Positions 7,152 to 18,079 of a DNA stretch of 64,000 nucleotides are shown here, one piece after another. The stretch is from positions 124,001 through 188,000 of the forward strand of contig NC_007760.1 in the NCBI RefSeq assembly GCF_000013385.1. The letters run 5' to 3'. The notes below the pieces were generated by a model that made no database searches, had not been told where the DNA came from, and saw nothing but the letters and a program-made list of their open reading frames with translations. The position numbers were made by a program, and so were the translations under genes. This stretch comes from Anaeromyxobacter dehalogenans 2CP-C (GTDB lineage: Bacteria; Myxococcota; Myxococcia; Myxococcales; Anaeromyxobacteraceae). Position 1 is the first letter of the stretch. Every line of letters begins with the position of its first letter.

Positions 7152-8846
7152 CTACAGGTCGTCCTTCAGCCGGTCGTACTCCAGCGGATGCTCGTGCTTC
7201 ATCGCCTCGACCGAGATGCGCCCGTTCAGCCAGGCCCAGTTCATCGGGAAGATCGAGGGCTTCAGGTGCACGTTGTAGAAGTGGACCGTGAAGAGGAACA
7301 GGATGGCGAGCGTCGCCTCCTCGCCGTGGATGATCTGCGCGGCGGTGATGAGCCAGCCCGGCGCCCAGCTCGCGAACCAGACCGGGAACCAGAAGATGAA
7401 CCCGGTGCCGACCATCATCACGATGCCCCAGAACACGGCCCAGTAGTCGAACTTCTCCAGGTACATGTACCGGTCGAACTTCGGCCGCTCCTTCTTCACG
7501 CCCATCATGAAGAGGATGTTGTCGCGCATGTCGAGCGCGTCCTTCGGGACGGGGAGCATCGACAGCGGCAGCCGCTTCTTGGAGGCGAGGAACGTCAGGT
7601 AGAACAGGTGGTAGGCGGCCGAGATGATGATGAGGACCGCGCCGACCCGGTGCCAGGTGGCCGCGCCCTCGGCGCCGCCGAACACCTTCATGAACGCGCG
7701 CGAGTAGGTGGCCGCCTCGGCGTCGCCGGCGCCGCGCAGCGGCCAGCCGGTGATGCCGAGCAGGATGACGCCCGAGAGCATGAACCAGTGCTGGATGCGC
7801 TGGTGGATGTCGAAGCGGATGACCGAGCGGACCGCGTCCGCGCTCGGGCCGTGGCCGGCCTTCTTCGCGAGCCGGCTGCGCAGCTCGTAGACGAAGTCCA
7901 CCAGCACGTGGAACGCGAAGAACAGCAGCGTCAGCGTGGTGAGCCAGGAGAACGCCACGTGGACGAGGTGCGGGATGACGCTCCCGCCGGTCTCGTGCAG
8001 CGGCTTGTGCGCCACCAGGCCGGCGAACGTGTCGGTCGCGCCGGCGTGGCAGCGGGCGCAGGCCTGCTTCTTGTTCGCCGCGCTCACCGTGGACGCGGGA
8101 TCGGTCTTCGACAGGATGGCGTGCGTGCCGCCCGCGTCGGGCGCGGCCGCGTGGCAGCTCACGCAGGTCGGCGCCGCCGCGTTGCCCACCCGCGTCAGCC
8201 GGCCGTGGATCGAGTCGTGGTAGGTGATGACCGCCTCGGGGTCGAGCCCGGCGGCCTCGGCGAACGCCTCGTTCCCGTGGCAGGCCTCGCAGCGCTTCGT
8301 CATCTCGCGGCGGTCGGCCGGCACCGGCACGCGCTTGCCGTCCTTCGGCGCGTACTCGGCGAGCTTCGCCGGGAGCGCGTGCGGGGAGCCGTGGCAGGAG
8401 GCGCAGGTCGCGCCCGGCGCCTTGGTGTCCTGCGCGAGCCACTTGCCGTGCACCGACTTCGCGAACGCCTCGGCCTCGGTCGTGTGGCAGCTCTGGCAGG
8501 CGAGGTAGGCGCGCGGCGCGGTCACGCCGTGCTTCGCCTCGCCCTCGCCCCAGGCGCCCTTCGCCAGGCGCGCCACGGTGGCCTGCTCGGCGGCGGAGAG
8601 CGCGGGCAGCTCGCCCTCGTGCGGGCCCTCCTTGTAGCCGGCGTGGCAGTCGGTGCAGCCCACCTCGGCCTGGCCGTGGACCGAGCCGGGGAAGGCCTTG
8701 AAGTCCACCTCGGGCGCGCCGCCGCCCTTGTCGTGGCACATGAGGCAGGACTCGGCGTCGGCCGGCAGCTTCGGGGCGGGCTTCGCCTCCTCGGCGCGGG
8801 CGGCGGTCGAGAGGAGGAGGGCAATGGCAAGGAGGGTGGCTCGCAT
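7152..8846 (-). CDS. CbcL-like fusion: seven-haem cytochrome c plus cytochrome b membrane domain
   Basis: 564 aa. A cleavable signal peptide (MRATLLAIALLLSTAARA) precedes a periplasmic domain with seven CxxCH motifs (CLMCH, CTDCH, CQSCH, CASCH, CEACH, CVSCH, CARCH). From about residue 300 comes a HydC/FdnI-type cytochrome b domain of about five membrane segments with His ligand candidates (VHVAFSW, DIHQRIQHWFML, WHRVGAVLIII, YHLFYLTFL, IIHGEEATL). The architecture matches Geobacter CbcL, an inner-membrane quinol oxidoreductase used at low redox potential, which has nine c-haems rather than seven. The internal ATG was chosen because the signal peptide starts there; upstream in-frame codons have no signal. 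Expected role: quinol oxidation with electron export to periplasmic cytochromes. Confidence 0.9.
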   Translation of the reverse strand: MRATLLAIALLLSTAARAEEAKPAPKLPADAESCLMCHDKGGGAPEVDFKAFPGSVHGQAEVGCTDCHAGYKEGPHEGELPALSAAEQATVARLAKGAWGEGEAKHGVTAPRAYLACQSCHTTEAEAFAKSVHGKWLAQDTKAPGATCASCHGSPHALPAKLAEYAPKDGKRVPVPADRREMTKRCEACHGNEAFAEAAGLDPEAVITYHDSIHGRLTRVGNAAAPTCVSCHAAAPDAGGTHAILSKTDPASTVSAANKKQACARCHAGATDTFAGLVAHKPLHETGGSVIPHLVHVAFSWLTTLTLLFFAFHVLVDFVYELRSRLAKKAGHGPSADAVRSVIRFDIHQRIQHWFMLSGVILLGITGWPLRGAGDAEAATYSRAFMKVFGGAEGAATWHRVGAVLIIISAAYHLFYLTFLASKKRLPLSMLPVPKDALDMRDNILFMMGVKKERPKFDRYMYLEKFDYWAVFWGIVMMVGTGFIFWFPVWFASWAPGWLITAAQIIHGEEATLAILFLFTVHFYNVHLKPSIFPMNWAWLNGRISVEAMKHEHPLEYDRLKDDL

Positions 8847-9054
8847 AGGCGTGGTCCGCGTGTGCAACCGATGTGCCCCGGTCCGGTGCCGGGGCGATGA
8901 CTCAACCCACGGACAGGACTCGGATTTGCGTGTGGTCAAGGGACAGGGTGACGCAGGGTTTGCGCGGTGCAGGGGTGCGGCGGAAAGGATCTGCGCGATG
9001 GCGCGCGCGCCCATCCGCGCACGGCGGGTTCCCCAGGGTGGGGGGGAAGAGGCG

Positions 9055-9076
9055 GGCCCGGCCTCGCGGCCGGGCC
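9055..9076 (-). terminator. Hairpin after the small membrane-protein gene
   Basis: GGCCCGGCC / GGCCGGGCC with loop TCGC, about 25 nt past the stop at 9102. On the minus strand it is followed by CTCTTCCCCCCC. The stem is strong but the tail is poor, so termination is likely rather than certain. Confidence 0.5.
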
Positions 9077-9101
9077 GCCCCGGGGTCCCCGCCCGCGAAG
9101 G

Positions 9102-9410
9102 TCAGCGGCCCGACTGCTCCTGCGCGACCGGGCGGCGCCCGGCGATGGTCAGGATCGCGCCCACCGCCGCGCCGGCGGCCGCGCCGGCCACCGCGAACAG
9201 CGAGGCGACGCCCACCACGCCGAGGCCCATGCCGAACACGATGAGGCCGCGGACGAGCAGGGTGGGCTGCACCGGCGTGCCGACGATCCCGCCCGCCAGC
9301 AGCAGGCCGGCGTAGCCGCCGTAGAGCAGCGCCGGGAGGAGCGCGACGGCGAGGAACAGCGCGAGGCCGATGCCGGCGCCGATGAGGGAGGGGAGCTTGT
9401 TCTGGGCCAT
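9102..9410 (-). CDS. Small hydrophobic membrane protein of unknown function
   Basis: 102 aa. The start MAQNKLPSLIGAG is supported by CCAGGAG about 6 nt upstream; a longer in-frame extension lacks a ribosome site. Three to four Gly/Ala/Leu-rich segments (IGAGIGLALFLAVALLPALLYGG, LLLAGGIVG, LIVFGMGLGVVGVASLFAVAGAAAGAAVGAIL) make it an integral membrane protein with a short polar tail. I recognise no family. It is flanked by an M14 peptidase gene upstream and a respiratory cytochrome gene downstream, both on the same strand but separated by gaps of about 200-250 nt, so it is probably its own unit. Confidence 0.75.
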   Translation of the reverse strand: MAQNKLPSLIGAGIGLALFLAVALLPALLYGGYAGLLLAGGIVGTPVQPTLLVRGLIVFGMGLGVVGVASLFAVAGAAAGAAVGAILTIAGRRPVAQEQSGR

Positions 9411-9611
9411 GGCGTTCTCCTGGAGTCGCTGCGGGTTCGAGGTTCCCGGGGGCGCCACCGTGGCGCGCCACCGTCGTCCCCCCGCTACTGCAGGAGCGCG
9501 GCCAGCCCCGCCCGACGCGATCTCGCGGGGTTGGCCGCGGCGCTGTCGGGAACTCCCGACCCGCTGCCGGGCCCGCCGGACGCGGACCGGCGCGGGCGTC
9601 GGGCCGCGGCC

Positions 9612-11357
9612 TCAGGGCCGGCGGGCGGCGCGCAGCACCGGGTAGAGCCGGTAGGCCTCGTCGTGGGCCGGGTGGCGCCGGTGGAAGAACTCGAGCCGCG
9701 CGGCCGGGTCCTTCGCGAACGCCGGGTCGGCGAGCCGCCGCTCGAACTCCGCCTTGACCGCCGGATCCTTCGCGAGCAGCGCCCGGGCCCACGGGTCGAG
9801 CACGTAGTCCTCGATGTACTCCTTCTTCTCGAACGCGGTGGCGAACGCGCCCCAGGCCACGAACGCGTCGGGCCCGGCCGGATCGAGCAGCATGGCGGCG
9901 AGCGGCGCGAGCGGCTGCGCCGACGGGACCCAGAGCCAGCCGGGGGCGAGGTCGCGCGCCTCCGGCGCCCAGGCGCCGGCGAGCGTGGTCTGGTGCCGGC
10001 CCTCGAACGACTGCGCCTTCGTCTCGACCGCGGTGGCGCGGAACGCCTCCACCTGCGCGGCGGCTCGACGGGACGCCATCCGCTCGAAGGCGATGCCGTG
10101 CAGCCGGAGCTTCCCGGCCATCCACCCCGCGTGCGCGGCCGGGACGATCCAGCCGCCCATCGGGACGCGCGCCCGCGCGGTGACCACCAGCTCGTCCACG
10201 ACCGGGACGTTCCACACCTCCGGCCGCGTCTCGTCGTAGCGCGGGACCTTCTTCCCGAGCACCGGCGAGTCCTCGCGGACGTAGGCGTAGCCCTGGAACG
10301 CGAGCGGCCGCGTGCGCGACCCGGGCGCCCAGCCGAGCTCCACCTCCCGCCCGCCCGCGGCCGCGCCCTCGCGGTCCGCGCGGTCGGCGGCGGCGCGCCA
10401 GCGGCCGCCCCGCTCGGCGGCGAGGTCGAGCAGCGCGCGCACGAAGTGGGCGGTCGCCTTCACCCGGTGCGCATACGGCCGCCAGGAGTGCGTCTCGAGC
10501 AGGATGCCGAAGCGGTTCCGCGCGGCCCAGTAGCCGTGGCCGAAGCGGATGGGCGCGGGGTAGGGGGCGAAGCCGGAGGCGGGATCGCCGTCCTCGCGGA
10601 GCGAAGGGTAGAAGTCGAGCGGCAGGTGGCCGGCCGCGGCGAGCCGCTCGACCAGCGCGGCCGAGAGCGCCGCGCCCTCCTCGCGCATGGCCGGCGAGTA
10701 GCCCTGGCGCGGCTCGACCATCACCGCGAGGTCGTGCTGGAACTGCGCGCCGTCGGTGACGTGGAGGTCGCCGAGGGCGATGGGGTCCCAGGCGTCCATG
10801 AGCCGGAGCACCGCCTGCGTCTCCGGCGCCTGCGCCGCGACGTAGTCGCGGTTCAGGTTCAGGTTCTGCGCCGTCGTGCGCCAGCCGGAGGCCTCCGGCC
10901 CGCGCTGGTTGGGCCGGTGGTTCGGCCCGAAGCGCTCGTGACCGTCCGCGTTCAGCACCGGCACGAACAGCGCCGTGACCTTCGCGAGCGGCCCGCCGTC
11001 CCGCGAGGCGAGCAGGTCGCGGAGCACCATGAACCCGGCGTCCTTGCCGTCGATCTCGGCGGCGTGGATGCCGCCCTGCAGGAGCACCACCGGCCGGCGC
11101 GCGGCCCGCGCGGCGCGGGCATCGAGCCCCCCGCCCGCGCTCGCCACGAGCGCCACCAGCGGCCGGCCCTCCGGCGTCTCGCCGAAGGTGAGGCAGCGGG
11201 CGCGCGCCGGGTGCGCGGCGGCGAGCCCGCGGCACAGCCGGACCGCCTCGTCGTAGCGGCCGGTCTCCCGGAAGCCGGTCTTCTCGGCGGTGGTGGTGAG
11301 GTCGGCGCGGGCGGCGAGCGCGAGCGCGAGGAGCGGGGCGAGGGTGGGCGCGAGCAT
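9612..11357 (-). CDS. Secreted M14-family zinc carboxypeptidase-like protein
   Basis: 581 aa with a short signal peptide (MLAPTLAPLLALALAARA). The M14 motif is GGIHAAEIDGKD with zinc ligands His98 and Glu101. LNLNRDY supplies the Asn-Arg substrate-binding pair, and DLHVTDG supplies a candidate third zinc His. LETHSW could contribute the catalytic region. After about residue 350 a beta-rich C-terminal half has no clear family. Substrates are probably extracellular peptides or cell-wall peptides, as usual for secreted M14 enzymes. TAGGAT lies 11 nt before the ATG and there is no ribosome site, like several other genes here. Confidence 0.88.
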   Translation of the reverse strand: MLAPTLAPLLALALAARADLTTTAEKTGFRETGRYDEAVRLCRGLAAAHPARARCLTFGETPEGRPLVALVASAGGGLDARAARAARRPVVLLQGGIHAAEIDGKDAGFMVLRDLLASRDGGPLAKVTALFVPVLNADGHERFGPNHRPNQRGPEASGWRTTAQNLNLNRDYVAAQAPETQAVLRLMDAWDPIALGDLHVTDGAQFQHDLAVMVEPRQGYSPAMREEGAALSAALVERLAAAGHLPLDFYPSLREDGDPASGFAPYPAPIRFGHGYWAARNRFGILLETHSWRPYAHRVKATAHFVRALLDLAAERGGRWRAAADRADREGAAAGGREVELGWAPGSRTRPLAFQGYAYVREDSPVLGKKVPRYDETRPEVWNVPVVDELVVTARARVPMGGWIVPAAHAGWMAGKLRLHGIAFERMASRRAAAQVEAFRATAVETKAQSFEGRHQTTLAGAWAPEARDLAPGWLWVPSAQPLAPLAAMLLDPAGPDAFVAWGAFATAFEKKEYIEDYVLDPWARALLAKDPAVKAEFERRLADPAFAKDPAARLEFFHRRHPAHDEAYRLYPVLRAARRP

Positions 11358-11368
11358 GCTGGGCGCAC

Positions 11369-11374
11369 ATCCTA
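11369..11374 (-). promoter_or_regulatory. -10 box TAGGAT before the M14 peptidase gene
   Basis: TAGGAT on the minus strand ends 11 nt before the ATG at 11357. No obvious -35 or Shine-Dalgarno sequence. Confidence 0.35.
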
Positions 11375-11427
11375 AGCGCCCGGCCGGCCGGCATCCACCT
11401 CGCGTGAGGGTGCGCCGCGGACGGCGC

Positions 11428-12471
<1,044 letters not shown>

Positions 12472-12593
12472 CTACTACAACACGGTCCGCGGCCAAACCC
12501 TTTCTGCGAGTTGGGCGCGGATCGCGGATTCGCCCACCCCCGATCGCGGGAACGCCTCACCGGACGTGAAGGCGCCCGCCCGGTCGGAGGAGA

Positions 12594-13667
<1,074 letters not shown>

Positions 13668-13678
13668 GGTCCCGGCCA

Positions 13679-15703
13679 TCATCGCGGCGCGCTCGCCTGC
13701 GGCGCAGGCGAATCCAGCCAGCGCCCGATCCAGCCGAGCACCTCGTCGTGGAACACCTTCGCGTTGCGCGGCTTCAGCACCCAGTGCCCCTCGTCCGGGA
13801 ACACCATCAGGCGGGACGGGATCCCGCGCCGCTGGAGCGCGGTGAACGCCGCGAACCCCTGCGTCACGGTGACGCGGAAGTCCTTCTCCCCGTGCGAGAT
13901 CAGCGTCGGCGTCCGCCACTGCTTCACGAACGCGCTCGGCGACCAGCGCTCGAACGCCTCCGGCGTCTCCCACGGACGGCCCAGCTCCCATTCGGGGAAC
14001 CAGAGCTCCTCGGTGTCGTAGTAGGCCATGCGCAGGTCGAAGTTGCCGGCGTGCGCCACCAGGCAGCGGAACCGGTCGGTCTGGCCGTTGATCCAGTTCA
14101 CCATGTACCCGCCGTAGCTCGCGCCGGCGGCGCACATCCGGCCCCCGTCGGCGGCGCCGGTGGCGACCGCGGCGTCGGTGAGCCGCATGATGTCGTCGTA
14201 CGGGGTGCCGCCCCAGTTCGCCCGGACGGCGTCGGTGTAGCCCTGGCCGAAGCCGGTCGAGCCGCGCGGGTTGGGCAGCACCACGGTCCAGCCCCGGGCC
14301 GCGTAGAGCATCGGGTTCCAGCGGAAGCTCCAGGCGTCGTTCCAGGCGCCCTGCGGGCCGCCGTGGACGAGCACCACCGCCGGGTGGCGCTCGCCGTCGC
14401 GGTGGCCGGGCGGCAGCACCATCCACCCGTGCAGCGCCTGCCCGTCCTTGCCGGTGGCGGAGAGCGGGCGCACCTCGCCGAGCGCGATCCCGGCCAGCCC
14501 CTTCGCGCCGAGCGCCGTGAGCGGCCGCGGCTGCGCGCCGCGCCCGCCCGGCTCGAGCACCGCCACCTCCGGCGGCGCGGCGAGCCCGTCCACCAGCGCC
14601 GCCAGCCGCGCGCCGTCGCGCGACCAGCTCACGCGGGCGAGGTTCCGCCCGCGGTACAGCTCGGTGACCTTGCCGGCGAGGTCCACCTCGTACAGCGCGT
14701 GGACGCCCTCGCTCTCGGCGGTGAACCGGAGCGCCTTGCCGCCGCGGGCCCACACGAGATCCGCCGCGGAGCGGTCGAACCCGGCGGTGAGGTCGCGCGC
14801 GCCCGAGCCGTCGGCCGCCGCCACCATCACGTGGTAGCGGTCCGCCTCGTAGCCGGCGCGCGGCTGCGCCAGCCAGGCGAGGCGCTTGCCGTCGGGCGAC
14901 GGGCGCGGCGCGCCGTCCCAGCCCGGCGCGATGGTGACGCGGCGGGGCGTCCCGCCGGCGAGCGGGACCGCGTACACGTCGCCGTTCGTGGAGGTGGCCT
15001 CCACCGGATCCGACACCGCCACGTAGTAGAGCGTCTTCCCGTCGGGCGAGAACGCCAGGTCGTCGCCCGAGCCGCGCTGCACCGGCGGCGCGTCGCGGTC
15101 GCCCGGGGTGAGGTCCACGGCGGCGCCGCCGTCGAGCGGCACGCGGACGAGGTGCGTGCGCACGCGCTCGCGCCACTCGTCCCAGTGCCGGAACAGGAGC
15201 CGGTCGGCGAGGTGCGGGCGGACCTCGGCGGCCGCGTCCGCCTTCCGGTTGCAGGCGGCGTCGGCGCCGCAGGCCGGGTCCACGTCGCTGGCGACGACCA
15301 GCGCGGCGCCGTCTGGGGTGAAGCGGAGCTCGGAGACGCCGCCGGGCAGGTCCGTCACCCGCCGGGCCTCGCCGCCCTGGAGGTCGAGCACCCACGCCTG
15401 CGTGCCGCCCTTGCGGTTGGAGAGGAACGCGATCCGGCGCCCGTCGGGCGAGAACGCCGGCGAGGACACCCGCTCCTCGCCGAACGTGAGCCGGCGCGCG
15501 GCGCCGCCCGCGGCGGGCACGAGGTGCAGCGCCGAGACGAGCTTCTCGCCGCCGGGCGCCGAGGTGGCGACGGTGTACGCGACGCTGGCGCCGTCCGGCG
15601 AGATGGCCGCGTCGCCCGCGCGCTCCAGGGCGAGCAGGTCGTCTACGGTGAAGGGGCGGGGGACCGATGCGAGGGCGAGCGCGACGAGCGCGGCGGTGAG
15701 CAT
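13679..15703 (-). CDS. S9 family prolyl-oligopeptidase-like peptidase, secreted
   Basis: 674 aa. A short signal-like start (MLTAALVALALAS) is followed by PFTVDDLLALERAGDAAISPDG, typical of the S9C (acylaminoacyl-peptidase/dipeptidyl-peptidase) beta-propeller, with repeated WD40/TolB-like SPDGK units up to about residue 400. The alpha/beta-hydrolase domain carries the Ser529 elbow (GASYGGYM), Asp608 (HGEKDFRV) and His640 (DEGHW), a complete triad. A two-Cys insertion (DPACGADAACN) in the propeller may form a disulfide outside the cytoplasm. Expected to cleave short peptides in the periplasm or outside. Divergent from the Ser/Thr kinase across 96 nt. Confidence 0.93.
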   Translation of the reverse strand: MLTAALVALALASVPRPFTVDDLLALERAGDAAISPDGASVAYTVATSAPGGEKLVSALHLVPAAGGAARRLTFGEERVSSPAFSPDGRRIAFLSNRKGGTQAWVLDLQGGEARRVTDLPGGVSELRFTPDGAALVVASDVDPACGADAACNRKADAAAEVRPHLADRLLFRHWDEWRERVRTHLVRVPLDGGAAVDLTPGDRDAPPVQRGSGDDLAFSPDGKTLYYVAVSDPVEATSTNGDVYAVPLAGGTPRRVTIAPGWDGAPRPSPDGKRLAWLAQPRAGYEADRYHVMVAAADGSGARDLTAGFDRSAADLVWARGGKALRFTAESEGVHALYEVDLAGKVTELYRGRNLARVSWSRDGARLAALVDGLAAPPEVAVLEPGGRGAQPRPLTALGAKGLAGIALGEVRPLSATGKDGQALHGWMVLPPGHRDGERHPAVVLVHGGPQGAWNDAWSFRWNPMLYAARGWTVVLPNPRGSTGFGQGYTDAVRANWGGTPYDDIMRLTDAAVATGAADGGRMCAAGASYGGYMVNWINGQTDRFRCLVAHAGNFDLRMAYYDTEELWFPEWELGRPWETPEAFERWSPSAFVKQWRTPTLISHGEKDFRVTVTQGFAAFTALQRRGIPSRLMVFPDEGHWVLKPRNAKVFHDEVLGWIGRWLDSPAPQASAPR

Positions 15704-15781
15704 GGGGCGGACTTTCTACCACGTCGCACCGGCGCGCGATCCCGATGCCGCGGGGACTTTCCGGGTCCGGCGACGCCGGGA

Positions 15782-15787
15782 TACTCT
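15782..15787 (+). promoter_or_regulatory. -10-like box TACTCT before the kinase gene
   Basis: TACTCT ends 12 nt before the ATG at 15800, preceded by GGGA; there is no recognisable -35. Part of the recurring TANNNT pattern in the window. Confidence 0.35.
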
Positions 15788-15799
15788 CGCGGCGAGCGC

Positions 15800-17566
15800 A
15801 TGCCCGGCCCCCTGGCGATCCCCGACCTCCGCGCCCCGTGCCCCGGCTGCGGACACCTCGCGGAGCCGGCCGGCGGGCCGCTGAACTTCTGCCCGCGCTG
15901 CGGCCTCGACCTGCGCGAGACGGCGCGCCGCGCGCCGCCGCCGGACCCGCTGGTGGGCCGGGTGATCGCGGACCGCTACCGGCTCGTCTCCCTGCTCGGC
16001 GAGGGCGGCATGGGCGCGGTCTACCGGGCCGAGCACGTGCAGATGGGCAAGGCGCTCGCGGTGAAGGTGCTGCGGGGCGACTTCGCCCGCGACCCGTCCG
16101 CCGCGGAGCGCTTCCGCGCCGAGGCGCGCATCGTGTCGCGCCTCTCGCACCCGCACACCATCGCGGTCTTCGACTTCGGCGAGCTGCCCGAGCGCGGCTT
16201 CTACCTCGCCATGGAGTACGTGCCCGGGCAGGACCTGGCGCGCGCGCTGCGCGAGGGCGGCGCGTTCTCCGAGGCGCGGGCGGTCGGCGTCGCTCAGCAG
16301 GTGCTCGGGTCGCTGGCCGAGGCGCACGAGGCGGGCGTGGTCCACCGCGACATGAAGCCCGCGAACGTGATGCTGATGCAGGCGCGGCCGGGCGAGGACT
16401 TCGCGAAGGTGCTCGACTTCGGGATCGCGAAGCTGCGCGACGAGGCGGGCGGCGCCACCACCGGCGCGGGCGCGGTGGTGGGCACGCCGAGCTGCCTCGC
16501 GCCGGAGCAGGCCCGCGGCGGCCCGGTGGACGCGCGCGCCGACCTCTACGCCATGGGCTGCCTGCTGTACGAGCTCGTGTCCGGGCGGCCGCCGTTCACC
16601 GCGGCGAGCCCGGTGGCGGTGATCACCGCGCACCTCCACGATCCGCCGCCGCCGCTCCGGCAGGTCGCCCCGGGCGTCTCGCCGCGCCTCGCCGAGGTGG
16701 TCCACCGCGCGCTCCGCAAGGATCCCGCCGAGCGGTTCCCGAGCGCGGACGCGATGCGCGCCGCGCTCGCCGGGCCCGGGCACCCGGCCCGCCCGTCCCG
16801 CCGCCCCGCGCTCCCCCGGGCCGCGGGCGAGCTCGAGCTGGCGAGCCGGGAGGACTTCCGCGACGGCCTGGAGCAGGGCGCGCTGGAGCGGCAGGTGGGC
16901 GTGCTGCGCCCGCAGCGGCTCGTCACGCCCGCCGGGGCCGCGCTGGTGGCGGCCGTCGCGCTCGCCGCCGGGGCCGCCTGGCGCTGGGACGACCTGTACG
17001 CGGCGCTCGCCGACCGCGCGCCCGGGATCGCGGCGCGGGTGCCGGCGGCGCTCCGCCCGGCCGCGGCCGCCTGGGTGGAGCGCGAGCCGAACGACGGCGC
17101 GGCGGAGGCGACGCCGCTCCCGCTGCTCCCGCGCGCGGACGGCGTGCCCGCCGCGGAGGTGCGCGGCGCCGTCGGCGCGCCGCGCCGGCCGGACGAGGGC
17201 GACCTCGACGTGTACCGCCTGGCCGTGCCGGACGGCGCGGGCCGGCGGGTGCTGCGGGCGCGCTGGCACGCGGCGGGGGCCGCGCCGGACCAGGGCATCC
17301 CGGGGCTCGCGGTGACGCTCTCGCTCAACCGGGCGCCGGCCGGGGCCGAGCGGGCGCCGCTCGTGGCCGCCGCCGGCGAGGGCGGGCCGGGCGCGGCCGA
17401 GGCGCTCTCGGCCGAGGTCGAGCCGGGCACCTACTGGCTGTCGGTGCGCGAGCGGCACGCGGCGGGCGCCGCGCCGGCCGGGCGGCCGGACGCGCCCTAC
17501 GCGCTCGAGGTGGAGCTCGCGCCGCCGGCGCCGGGCGAGGCCGCGACGCGCGCACCGCAAAAATGA
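15800..17566 (+). CDS. Ser/Thr protein kinase with N-terminal zinc ribbon and extracytoplasmic C-terminal domain
   Basis: 588 aa. A zinc ribbon uses Cys14, Cys17, Cys31 and Cys34 (CPGC ... CPRC). The Hanks-type kinase domain has the glycine loop GEGGMGAVY (about 66-74), AVK lysine (about 88), HRDMKPAN (about 182), DFGIAKL and APEQ. A transmembrane segment (LVTPAGAALVAAVALAAGAAW, about 374-394) leads to a C-terminal domain starting EPNDGAAEATPL and containing a D-x-D-x-Y element (EGDLDVYRL), like the pre-peptidase C-terminal fold. All catalytic residues are present, so it should be active. It resembles myxobacterial membrane eukaryote-like kinases; ligand and targets are unknown. Confidence 0.93.
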   Translation: MPGPLAIPDLRAPCPGCGHLAEPAGGPLNFCPRCGLDLRETARRAPPPDPLVGRVIADRYRLVSLLGEGGMGAVYRAEHVQMGKALAVKVLRGDFARDPSAAERFRAEARIVSRLSHPHTIAVFDFGELPERGFYLAMEYVPGQDLARALREGGAFSEARAVGVAQQVLGSLAEAHEAGVVHRDMKPANVMLMQARPGEDFAKVLDFGIAKLRDEAGGATTGAGAVVGTPSCLAPEQARGGPVDARADLYAMGCLLYELVSGRPPFTAASPVAVITAHLHDPPPPLRQVAPGVSPRLAEVVHRALRKDPAERFPSADAMRAALAGPGHPARPSRRPALPRAAGELELASREDFRDGLEQGALERQVGVLRPQRLVTPAGAALVAAVALAAGAAWRWDDLYAALADRAPGIAARVPAALRPAAAAWVEREPNDGAAEATPLPLLPRADGVPAAEVRGAVGAPRRPDEGDLDVYRLAVPDGAGRRVLRARWHAAGAAPDQGIPGLAVTLSLNRAPAGAERAPLVAAAGEGGPGAAEALSAEVEPGTYWLSVRERHAAGAAPAGRPDAPYALEVELAPPAPGEAATRAPQK

Positions 17567-17592
17567 GAAGGGCCGGCGGGAGCCGGCCCTTC
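17567..17592 (-). terminator. Shared terminator between the kinase gene and rplI
   Basis: A perfect 11-bp stem GAAGGGCCGGC / GCCGGCCCTTC with loop GGGA, beginning directly after the kinase stop. On the minus strand it is followed by TCATTTTTG, a real T-run, so it mainly terminates the ribosomal operon ending at 17618; it may also stop the kinase transcript. Confidence 0.8.
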
Positions 17593-17617
17593 GGAGCTTC
17601 GGGATGACGCCGGGCGG

Positions 17618-18067
17618 CTACTCCGCCTCGGCCTCCACGGTGACCTTGACCTTGCCGGCCACCTCGGAGTGCAGCTTCACCGGCACCTCGAACTCGCCCA
17701 GGGTCTTGATGGGCTCGTCGAGGACGATGGAGCGGCGGTCGAGCTGCACGCCGCGGGCGGCGAGCGCCTCGGCCACGTCCAGCGCGGTGACCGAGCCGTA
17801 GAGCTTGTCCTGCTCGCCCACCTTGCGCTTCAGCGTGACCGGGGTCTCGCTGAGCCGCTTGGCGACCGCCTGGGCCGAGGCCTTCAGCTTCGCGGCCTTG
17901 GCGGCGGCGACCGCCTTCTGGTGCTCGAGCTCCTTCACGTTCTTCGGATTCGCGGAGACCGCGAGCCCGCGCGGCAGGAGGTAGTTCCGCCCGTAGCCGG
18001 GCTTCACGTCCACCAGGTCGCCGCCCTTTCCGAGATTCTCGACGTCTTCACGGAGGATGAGCTTCAT
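17618..18067 (-). CDS. rplI: 50S ribosomal protein L9
   Basis: 149 aa, standard length. The N-terminal signature is [36 protein letters not shown]; a long central helix ([19 protein letters not shown]) joins the two RNA-binding domains of L9. It is the last gene of the run rplY-pth-rpsF-rpsR-rplI, 12 nt after rpsR, followed by a terminator. L9 binds 23S rRNA at the base of the L1 stalk and supports reading-frame fidelity. A GGAGCGCCGCC stretch upstream gives a ribosome site. Confidence 0.98.
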   Translation of the reverse strand: MKLILREDVENLGKGGDLVDVKPGYGRNYLLPRGLAVSANPKNVKELEHQKAVAAAKAAKLKASAQAVAKRLSETPVTLKRKVGEQDKLYGSVTALDVAEALAARGVQLDRRSIVLDEPIKTLGEFEVPVKLHSEVAGKVKVTVEAEAE

Positions 18068-18079
18068 GGCGGCGCTCCT

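Noticed and set aside
4615-8739. Very long minus-strand open frame (over 1300 codons) spanning the kinase and both cytochrome genes
   Set aside because: Only its last part (4615-6108) is the real kinase gene. The rest is an Arg/Gly/Ala-rich alternate frame over the cytochrome genes, created by high G+C.
8847-9101. Sigma-54 promoter for the cytochrome b/c gene
   Set aside because: No GG/GC pair at -24/-12 spacing was found in this gap or before the 12-haem gene, despite the sigma-54 activator encoded next door. TTGGCA...TTCC near 24009 lacks the required GC.
13748-15799. Long plus-strand open frame continuing upstream of the Ser/Thr kinase
   Set aside because: It is antisense to the S9 peptidase; the zinc ribbon and kinase start at ATG 15800, after the divergent gap.
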